Source: Sphingomonadales bacterium (GTDB taxonomy: Bacteria > Pseudomonadota > Alphaproteobacteria > Sphingomonadales > Sphingomonadaceae). Taken from it: a DNA stretch of 42,164 bases. Shown one piece after another: positions 35,109-42,164 of this stretch. The translations under genes were made by a program, and so were the position numbers. The number at the start of each line of letters is the position of its first letter. Within the stretch, counting starts at the first letter, position 1. Under the pieces are notes generated by a model. That model searched no databases and was not told the origin of the DNA. It saw only the letters and a program-made list of their open reading frames with translations. The stretch is from positions 1-42,164 of the forward strand of contig JAGXGT010000142.1 of assembly GCA_024636595.1 (NCBI GenBank), given 5' to 3'.

Positions 35109-36265
35109 CCGGGAACGCGGCTTTCAAGGATCGGACCGCGATTGCGGGCATCGGGCAGACGGATTTTGCCAAGGGTCTGCCCGAGACCGAGTTGCAACTC
35201 GCCTGCATGGCTATTCGCACCGCGCTGGATGATGCGGGCGTCGATGCGAGCGAGGTGGATGCCCTCGGCTGCTTCACCCAGGAAACGACGCCCGAATTTG
35301 AGATCGCCCGCAATCTGGGCTTCGGCGAACTGCATTATTTCAGCCAGGTCGCCCATGGCGGCGGCGCTATCTGCGGTGCGATTGGCCAGGTCGCGATGGC
35401 GATTGCGCTCGGCATAGCGAAGGTCGGCGTTGTCTGGCGGTCGCGCAAACGCGGCGATCCCTCGAAGCGGCAATGGGCGGGTGTCCAGCCACGGATTGAG
35501 GATCACTGGAAATGGTCCCGGCCCCATGGTCTGTCGCGTCCGGTCGATGAAGTTGCGATCATGATGCAGCGCTACATGCATGATCATGGCGCGACGCGGG
35601 AGGATCTCGCGGCGGTCGCGCTGACCCAGCGCGCCTATGCCAACAGTAATCCGGATGCGCTGATGCGCGAGAAGCTGGTCGACATGGCCGCCTATATGGA
35701 TGCGCGGATGATTGCCGATCCGCTGTGTCTGTTCGACAATTGCCTGGAGAGCGACGGGGCCATCGCGATCGTTATTACCAGCGCTGACCATGCGCGCGAC
35801 CTACGCAAACCACCGGTCCTGATCCATGCCTTTTCGCAAGGGATGACGCGCGAGCATCAATTGATGACCGACTATCATGGCGCGGACCCGTTTCGCAGCT
35901 CATCGGGCGCAACCGCGGACAATCTATGGCGGCAATCGGATATCCGCCCGGCAGACATTGATGTGGCCCAGATCTACGATGCCTTCTCGCCGCTCGTTTT
36001 GTTCAGTCTTGAAAATTACGGACTGTGCGGACGCGGTGAGGCAGCGGCGTTTGTTGCCGGGGGCGGAATGGGGCCGGGCGGCGCGCTGCCGGTCAACACC
36101 TCGGGCGGAAGCCTGTCCGAAGTCTATCTGCACGGCGCGAACCTTGTGACCGAGGGCGTGCGGCAGTTGCGCGGAATGGCGGCGAACCAGGTTGAGGGTG
36201 TCGAAACCTGCCTGGTCAGCACCTGTGACAGTACGCCCAACGGCGCGCTGGTCCTCAGGCGCTAG
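35105..36265 (+). CDS. SCP2/Ltp-type thiolase-fold protein (possible aldolase)
   Basis: TAIAGIGQTDFAKGLPETELQLACMAIRTALDDAGVDASEVDAL; LPVNTSGGSLSEVYLHGANLVTEGVRQLRG; nucleophile position region reads VAHGGGAICG. Confidence 0.88.
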   Translation: MTGNAAFKDRTAIAGIGQTDFAKGLPETELQLACMAIRTALDDAGVDASEVDALGCFTQETTPEFEIARNLGFGELHYFSQVAHGGGAICGAIGQVAMAIALGIAKVGVVWRSRKRGDPSKRQWAGVQPRIEDHWKWSRPHGLSRPVDEVAIMMQRYMHDHGATREDLAAVALTQRAYANSNPDALMREKLVDMAAYMDARMIADPLCLFDNCLESDGAIAIVITSADHARDLRKPPVLIHAFSQGMTREHQLMTDYHGADPFRSSSGATADNLWRQSDIRPADIDVAQIYDAFSPLVLFSLENYGLCGRGEAAAFVAGGGMGPGGALPVNTSGGSLSEVYLHGANLVTEGVRQLRGMAANQVEGVETCLVSTCDSTPNGALVLRR

Positions 36266-36279
36266 AGCAGAGAGCGATC

Positions 36280-36684
36280 ATGACATTGAAAATTTCACGG
36301 GACTCTATCGATCTTGGCATCGTCACGACCAATGAGGCAGCGATGCGCGCATTCTATCAGCAGCTGCTTGGTCTGGAAGAGGTTGGCGAGGTGCCGATTG
36401 GAAAAACTGGCCGGATCATCAAGCTCCAGTGCGGCAGCAGCATCATCAAATTGTTCGTTCTCGCCGAGCTACCGCAAAATGATGCCGCCGCCAGCCATTA
36501 TTTGGCCGCCACCGGTCTGCGCTATTTTACCATCTACATCAGCAATCTGCGCGAAACGGTTGAGGCCTGCCGCGCCCAGGGCGTGGTCATTGTGAACGAT
36601 ATCGGCGAACCCCGGCCCGGCATGCTAGCGGCCTTGATTACCGACCCGGATGGGAACACAGTCGAACTGATGGAGACGGAGTAA
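36280..36684 (+). CDS. VOC (glyoxalase/bleomycin resistance fold) family protein
   Basis: LGIVTTNEAAMRAFYQQLLGLEEVGEVP...ITDPDGNTVELME. Confidence 0.88.
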   Translation: MTLKISRDSIDLGIVTTNEAAMRAFYQQLLGLEEVGEVPIGKTGRIIKLQCGSSIIKLFVLAELPQNDAAASHYLAATGLRYFTIYISNLRETVEACRAQGVVIVNDIGEPRPGMLAALITDPDGNTVELMETE

Positions 36685-36725
36685 GCGCATTGCCAAGGCA
36701 ACGCCCCTTGGGAGAGGACACCAAC

Positions 36726-37433
36726 ATGAATTCAGCATTCAGGCAGGGACTGGTGATTACGGGCGGGGGCAGAGGAATTGGCCTTGCGACCGCAAGGCGG
36801 TTTGTCGAAGCGGGGTTTGAGATCGTCAATCTGTCGCGCTCGCCAATCCCGATTGATACGGCGCGGCAGATTACCGTCGATTTCGCGGCACACGGCTGGG
36901 AAAGCGCGGTCAGCGAACAGCTGTCCGAGGCGCTGGACGGTTTTGAGCGGGTTTGTCTCGTCCACAACAGCGCTCTTCAGCTGCCCGGTGATGTCGCGAA
37001 TATCGACATCGTCGGCTTGCGAAATTCTCTGGAAATCAATGTAGTGGCGCCCGCTATCCTCAACAGGCTGGTGCTGCCCTCCATGACCGCGGGCTCGTCC
37101 ATTATCTATGTCGGATCCACCCTCAGCCATCGTGCGACCCGGGGTATGGCGGCCTATGCAACCAGCAAACATGCCGTGGTTGGCCTCATGAAAAGCACGG
37201 CGCAGGATCTGGCCGGCTCGGGCATTCATACAGTGTGCGTCTGCCCCGGCTTCACCAATACCGAAATGCTGCGCAGCTATGGCGGGGAGGCGCTAGACCA
37301 TCTTGCGTCGCTGGTTACGCAAAACCGCCTCATTGAGCCTGAAGAGATTGCCGAGACGATCTTTCACGCCGCCCAAAGCCCGGTGCTGAACGGGGCAATG
37401 CTGCTCGCAGACCTGGGTTTTATCGAGCCCTGA
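36726..37433 (+). CDS. Short-chain dehydrogenase/reductase
   Basis: GLVITGGGRGIGLATARRFVEAGFEIV; YATSKHAVVGLMKSTAQDLAGSGIHTVCVCPGF. Confidence 0.9.
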   Translation: MNSAFRQGLVITGGGRGIGLATARRFVEAGFEIVNLSRSPIPIDTARQITVDFAAHGWESAVSEQLSEALDGFERVCLVHNSALQLPGDVANIDIVGLRNSLEINVVAPAILNRLVLPSMTAGSSIIYVGSTLSHRATRGMAAYATSKHAVVGLMKSTAQDLAGSGIHTVCVCPGFTNTEMLRSYGGEALDHLASLVTQNRLIEPEEIAETIFHAAQSPVLNGAMLLADLGFIEP

Positions 37434-37653
37434 TGGTTGCCCACCTCCCGGAATGCGAGTTTAATGTGAGCAAAGTTTCAGGTTTTATGATAGCGTTGAA
37501 ATTGGATTTGGCGATGCCGAAAACGGATCACGCGAAAAACCGGGATGAATTACAGTTGCCTCAGCCGATACTGACCGGGTTGCAAACACGGTTAACGCTG
37601 AAAGGCAATGTGCTTCACCGATACGCCGATCACCGGCGGAGGAGAGACTAGTT

Positions 37654-38274
37654 ATGAGTGCCTTAGAAGCCGAACTCGCCCCACGCAAAGTACCACAACA
37701 GCAGCGTGCGCAATTCACCGTCGATTGTATCCTCAAGGCTGCTGAGTCGATCATCGTTAAAAGCGGCTATGATGCTGCGACGACAAACAATATCGCGGAA
37801 GTTGCCGGGGTCAGCATCGGCTCGCTCTATCAATATTTCGCAAGCAAGGAAGCCATTGCCGCTGCGCTGGTCGAGAGCGCGGTGATGAACGCTACAGAGG
37901 TGCTGCGCGACTGCCTAATCGAGAACATGGCCAAGCCGCTCGAGGAATCGGCGCGTCAAATCATTCGGACGATCCTCGAAACCCGCAAACAATACAGCTT
38001 CATCTTCCTGCGCCTGCCGCGAGAAGTACCAAAGCTCGGCCGATTGTCGCGCAACGTGACGACCGAGAAGTTCCTCTATAATACGATCCGCGCCTATTAT
38101 CAGCATCACCGGACCGAGATTGGAGTCGAAGACATCGAGGTCGCAATGTTCGTGTCCGAACATATCATTGTCGGCAGCATTGATGCCTATCTCAACAATA
38201 ATGCCCCGGTCATCACCGACGAACAGTTGGTCGAGCAATTGTCCGATGCGTTCGTGAAATATCTTACCAAGTAA
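37654..38274 (+). CDS. TetR/AcrR family transcriptional regulator
   Basis: ILKAAESIIVKSGYDAATTNNIAEVAGVSIGSLYQYFASKEAIAAALVE. Confidence 0.95.
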   Translation: MSALEAELAPRKVPQQQRAQFTVDCILKAAESIIVKSGYDAATTNNIAEVAGVSIGSLYQYFASKEAIAAALVESAVMNATEVLRDCLIENMAKPLEESARQIIRTILETRKQYSFIFLRLPREVPKLGRLSRNVTTEKFLYNTIRAYYQHHRTEIGVEDIEVAMFVSEHIIVGSIDAYLNNNAPVITDEQLVEQLSDAFVKYLTK

Positions 38275-38292
38275 CAGAAACGGAACCCGACA

Positions 38293-39483
38293 GTGAATTT
38301 TGATTTTGATGCCGATCAGATTGCATTTGTGGCTGAGGTCAGGGCGTTTCTTGATGAGGTTCGGCAATGGCCCGATGCGGCCGACATCATGTGCCCCGAA
38401 CGCGAATCGGATTCGATCCTTGCCGATACGCCGGCTCGCAAAGCCTTTAACAAGGAGCTTGCGAAGCGGGGTTATCTCGGCCTGTCATGGCCCAAGGAAT
38501 ATGGGGGGCAGGGTCGGCCGGGTATCTACGAATATCTCCTGAATGAGGAACTGTCGCGGGTAGGCGCGCCTCTGATCGGCAAGGGTGTGGGCTGTGTGGG
38601 GCAAACCCTCATCCGCCATGGCTCAGACCGGTTGAAGCAGGAATTCCTGCCTAAGATCCTGCGCGCTGATGTCGAATTTGCACTCGGCTATTCAGAACCT
38701 CATGCCGGATCAGATCTCGCGGCGCTAAAGCTGCGCGCAGAGCAGGAAGGCAATGGCTGGCGGATCAACGGACAGAAAATGTTTACGACCTCAGCCCATT
38801 TCGCCGACTGGTACTGGCTTGCGGCGCGGACGGATTTTGACGCGCCCAAACATCGAGGGATCAGTGTCTTTCTTGTGCCGATGGATCAGCCCGGGATCAC
38901 GATCCACCCGATCGAAACCATGGGAGAACATGTCACGAACCAAGTGTTTATCGATGATGTCTTTGTCGAAGATGCCTATCTTGTTGGCGAGGTGAACAGG
39001 GGCTGGACCTATATCTGCGAGGCGCTGGATTACGAACGCTTTACATTTTACACATTCAGCCCGCTTGAAGTGAAGCTCATCGCGCTGCGCGACCTTCTGC
39101 GTCATACCCGGCGCGACTGCGCGTCGGTTCTTGCCGAACCCCATATTCGCAGACGGCTGGCGAAGCTGACGGCGGAGGTCGAAACAGCCAAGATGCTTCA
39201 GCGGCGGGTAATCTATGCGTCGTCGCTTGGCCGCGTGCCGAGTATCGAAGCGGCGATGTGCAAGCTCTACAGCACGAGCCTGCACCAGCGGCTTGCGGAT
39301 TTTGCGCTCGATAGCCTCGGCACAGATGGACTGCTCCACAAGGGCGACGCCGAAGCGCCCGCTGCCGGAAAATGGGAATGGTCGTACCGGGCGACTGCGC
39401 TCGATACGATCGGTGCTGGAACATCGGAAATACAAAAGAATATCATCGCCCGGCGCGCACTCGAACTACCGCTCGAATACTGA
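38293..39483 (+). CDS. Acyl-CoA dehydrogenase
   Basis: SWPKEYGGQGRPG, FALGYSEPHAGSDLAALKLRAEQEGNGWRINGQKMFTT, IGAGTSEIQKNIIARRAL. Confidence 0.95.
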   Translation: MNFDFDADQIAFVAEVRAFLDEVRQWPDAADIMCPERESDSILADTPARKAFNKELAKRGYLGLSWPKEYGGQGRPGIYEYLLNEELSRVGAPLIGKGVGCVGQTLIRHGSDRLKQEFLPKILRADVEFALGYSEPHAGSDLAALKLRAEQEGNGWRINGQKMFTTSAHFADWYWLAARTDFDAPKHRGISVFLVPMDQPGITIHPIETMGEHVTNQVFIDDVFVEDAYLVGEVNRGWTYICEALDYERFTFYTFSPLEVKLIALRDLLRHTRRDCASVLAEPHIRRRLAKLTAEVETAKMLQRRVIYASSLGRVPSIEAAMCKLYSTSLHQRLADFALDSLGTDGLLHKGDAEAPAAGKWEWSYRATALDTIGAGTSEIQKNIIARRALELPLEY

Positions 39484-39505
39484 CATCCCGGTTAGCAGCG
39501 AGGTA

Positions 39506-40735
39506 TCAGCAATATCGTTCCAGCGTTGGCCGTGCGTCCGGTACGGCAATGCTGGCCAGTGCCCGCGCGCATTCGTCGGGCGTTTTACCGATCAATTTGG
39601 CAATTCCATATTCGGTCACAACAAAGTCCACATCGGTGCGGGGCACCGTGACAGGCGTATCGCTGGCAAGCCTTGGGACGATTCGGGAGCGCGTTCCGTT
39701 CGTGTTGGTCGCTGGTAGTGCGATGATCGAACATCCGCCCCGGGAGCGATGCCCAGCAGCCGAAAAATCGGGCAGACCGCCGGCTGCGCTAACAAAATAG
39801 TCACCAGCTTTCTCGGCATTCACCTGACCGAGCAGATCGACTTCAATCGCTGAATTCACGGTAATCAGGCCATCGATCTTCGCAAGAGTAGAAGGATTGT
39901 GAGTATCCTGGATTGGGTGTAGGCGGAAGTCCTCACGTCCGTCCAGCCAGCGATAGAAGTCTGCGCTTCCCATTACTGTCGCGCAGCTCATCGGGATATC
40001 CGGATCAAGTGCTCCAGCCTCGACCAGCGTCCGAATTTCTCCCGAGATCAATCCGGAATGAATACGCAGATTTCGATGATTGGTCAGCTTCAAAAAGAGC
40101 CTGCCGGGCACCCGTCCGATACCGATCTGCAAGGTTGCATTGTCGCCGATCAAACGGGCGAGATGGCCGGTAATCGCGTCGGAAACCGGGTCGGGCGCCG
40201 CGCTGGCCGCGGAAAGGCTTAGCGGCGGTGTGTCGTCGACAAAGGCGTGGCTGAACCGTTCAAGGGACAGGCTGGCGTTGTGGGCCAGCACCGGCATGGA
40301 CCGGGAAATGATGGCAACTCTTTGCGATGCCGTGTCCAACGAGGCTTCGACGAATTCCGCAGAAATTCCGGGAGTGACCATCCCATTCCTGTTGGGGGAG
40401 CTTACCGGGATAAATACTGTGTCCGCAGCAAATTCCCGAACAAAGTCGGTCACGCCAAAATAGGAGGAAACAATCTGGCGATATCCATCAAAACCCTTCG
40501 CAGGAGCCGGGAAAAATCCAGAAACCTGAGCGGCATTCCCAAGTAAATCGCAGTCGAACTGATTGATGCCTGAAACGAACGACGTAAGAATCGAAAGATG
40601 GGAAGCTGTACCGGGATCATCGCGAATGATCGCATGGAGTGCGCGCGGATCGCCAGACATTCCCTGCAGGAACAGTTTACGAGCTTCGCGGAGCAGCTGC
40701 TTTACGCCATTAGCGTCGATCTGTTTTACGGCCAT
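39506..40735 (-). CDS. Acetyl-CoA hydrolase/CoA-transferase family protein
   Basis: NATLQIGIGRVPGRLFLKLTNHRNLRIHSGLISGEI...SAIEVDLLGQVNAEKAGDYFVSAAGGLPDFSAAG...VVTEYGIAKLIGKTPDECARALASIAVPDARPTLE. Confidence 0.9.
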   Translation of the reverse strand: MAVKQIDANGVKQLLREARKLFLQGMSGDPRALHAIIRDDPGTASHLSILTSFVSGINQFDCDLLGNAAQVSGFFPAPAKGFDGYRQIVSSYFGVTDFVREFAADTVFIPVSSPNRNGMVTPGISAEFVEASLDTASQRVAIISRSMPVLAHNASLSLERFSHAFVDDTPPLSLSAASAAPDPVSDAITGHLARLIGDNATLQIGIGRVPGRLFLKLTNHRNLRIHSGLISGEIRTLVEAGALDPDIPMSCATVMGSADFYRWLDGREDFRLHPIQDTHNPSTLAKIDGLITVNSAIEVDLLGQVNAEKAGDYFVSAAGGLPDFSAAGHRSRGGCSIIALPATNTNGTRSRIVPRLASDTPVTVPRTDVDFVVTEYGIAKLIGKTPDECARALASIAVPDARPTLERYC

Positions 40736-40759
40736 AGGTGACAGAATCTGGTAGCTGGA

Positions 40760-41944
40760 TTAGCGGGGTCGAAACAGGATCGGCATGGCTGCATAGCCTT
40801 GCAGAAACTCACCGAAAATACGCTTGCAACCACCCTGTTCAACCTCGAATTCGGGAATCGAGGCGATCAATTCCTCCAGGATAACACGCCCTTCCAAGCG
40901 CGCCAGATGCTGGCCGAGGCAGAAATGCAGACCGGTGCCGAAAGATAGGTTTCGCCGCTGTTTGCGGGTGATGTCAAACTTGTCAGCTGCGTCAAATTCG
41001 CGGTCATCCCGGCATGCTGCGGCATAGAGGAACAGAACGGATTGGCCTTCACGCATCACCTGCCCGTGCAATTCTACATCTTGGGCAATGCGCCGACCAA
41101 GCAGATTGGTGGGCTGGTCATAGCGCGCTGCTTCTTCAAAAACACCGGCGATGAGAGCATGGTCATCGCGCACAATCGCGAACTGATCGGGATGTTTGTC
41201 GAGGTAATAGATACTGCTCGCTGTGGTCAGCGGCACGGTATCAGAGCCCGTGATCACCATCGCGAACACGCTGAAGAAAATCTGGTCGTCCGACAATCGC
41301 TGCCCGTCGATTTCGGCGCCAAGCCAGCTGACGATATGGCTGTGTTCAGCGGGTGGGCGCCTGCGATATTTGTCGATCAATCGAAGGATGTAGCCATGCG
41401 CTTCGGTAAAAGCCCGCACGCCAGCTTCGGTCGTTCCAGGCACTCCCGATTCACGCTGGTAGAACCGGTTGATATAGCCCCGGATTTGTAGAACCTCTTC
41501 CAACTCAAGACCAATAAAAGCCGCGATAAGATCAAGCGCCGTGCGGCTGCTCAAGGCATAGACATCCAGTTCTCCCTGCTCCAGCATCGGTTCGAGTAGT
41601 TTGCGGACGACCCTACGGACATGGTCTTCAATAAGCGCAATTTTGTCCTTCAGATAGGATCGCGCGATCAAGCCCCGATGTTTGCCATGATCGGGTGGGT
41701 CCATGAACAGAAACACGTGCGGCGGAGGCTCACTTGCTAGAAACAGGGCATCGGGGGAGGTTCCGTGCGACGCGGTAAAGGATTGGCGATCCATGCTGGC
41801 CTGCCAGATGTCTTCAAACCGGGTAAGCGCCCAGCAATCGAGATCTTCGATGTAATAGGCTGGGGCCTCGGCCTGCATTTGCTTGTAGACTGGCCAGGGA
41901 TCGGACCAGAGGCTTTCATCGTAGGGCGAGTATCGAAGGGTCAT
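40760..41944 (-). CDS. Cytochrome P450
   Basis: NLSFGTGLHFCLGQHLARLEGRV heme-Cys motif; VFEEAARYDQPTNLLGRRIAQDVEL ExxR-like region. Confidence 0.95.
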   Translation of the reverse strand: MTLRYSPYDESLWSDPWPVYKQMQAEAPAYYIEDLDCWALTRFEDIWQASMDRQSFTASHGTSPDALFLASEPPPHVFLFMDPPDHGKHRGLIARSYLKDKIALIEDHVRRVVRKLLEPMLEQGELDVYALSSRTALDLIAAFIGLELEEVLQIRGYINRFYQRESGVPGTTEAGVRAFTEAHGYILRLIDKYRRRPPAEHSHIVSWLGAEIDGQRLSDDQIFFSVFAMVITGSDTVPLTTASSIYYLDKHPDQFAIVRDDHALIAGVFEEAARYDQPTNLLGRRIAQDVELHGQVMREGQSVLFLYAAACRDDREFDAADKFDITRKQRRNLSFGTGLHFCLGQHLARLEGRVILEELIASIPEFEVEQGGCKRIFGEFLQGYAAMPILFRPR

Positions 41945-41958
41945 GGATTTGGGACCTT

Positions 41959-42164
41959 TTATTGGACTTCGGATGAGATTTTGGCGACCGCCGCGGCAAC
42001 AGCAACAGCATGTTCTTGGCCATGGTGGGCCAGTGCCCGCAGGCTAGCGCAATGATCGAGAAAATTATCGAGCGGCATCCGCTGCCCCATGGAGAGCAGC
42101 CTTTTTGCAAGCCGGATCGCGCGCCTGGGTTGACCGGCAAATCTGGCTGCCAGAGCTTCAGCCC
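41959..42164 (-). CDS. Partial CDS at right edge: C-terminus of an enoyl-CoA hydratase-like protein
   Basis: Not in the ORF track (start is outside the window); minus-strand translation AEALAARFAGQPRRAIRLAKRLLSMGQRMPLDNFLDHCASLRALAHHGQEHAVAVAAAVAKISSEVQ*. Confidence 0.7.
   Translation of the reverse strand, partial: AEALAARFAGQPRRAIRLAKRLLSMGQRMPLDNFLDHCASLRALAHHGQEHAVAVAAAVAKISSEVQ

Noticed and set aside
37433-37651. 72-aa ORF between the SDR and TetR genes
   Set aside because: No family resemblance; more likely the TetR gene upstream/regulatory region.
1-42164. CRISPR arrays and long tandem repeats
   Set aside because: No regularly spaced direct repeats or cas genes were seen on reading either strand.

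Overview
The window looks like a mosaic accessory region from an alphaproteobacterium (probably a sphingomonad, by inference). It has two parts. (A) About 0.4-18.7 kb, downstream of an intact tRNA-Glu, resembles a defence/mobile island. It contains a tightly overlapping seven-gene operon (978-8455) encoding a sigma-like helix-rich protein, a small unknown protein, an ImmA/IrrE-UvrD-RecB-like helicase fusion, and a Ubl / E2-like / JAB / E1-like conjugation cassette. It also contains a three-gene nuclease cassette on the minus strand (two PD-(D/E)XK-like proteins and a HIRAN-GIY-YIG fusion), a DUF7662-like gene, a tRNA-Lys-like fragment, a large serine recombinase with DUF2924/DUF3489 partners, a dCTP-deaminase/dUTPase-fold membrane protein followed by a dCMP deaminase, and a type II R-M system (C5 MTase, Vsr, MvaI/BcnI-like REase). 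(B) About 18.9-42.2 kb is a catabolic CoA-thioester gene cluster: TonB-dependent receptor, SDRs, acyl-CoA ligase, enoyl-CoA hydratases, MaoC-type hydratases, acyl-CoA dehydrogenases, DUF35 plus SCP2-thiolase-like pair, extradiol dioxygenase, fused indolepyruvate ferredoxin oxidoreductase, TetR, CoA-transferase, P450. The best candidate for an undescribed system is the 978-8455 operon. Its E2-like protein has no cysteine at all, and a hairpin covers the ribosome-binding site of the Ubl gene. All family calls were made by eye from motifs; no database search was run.
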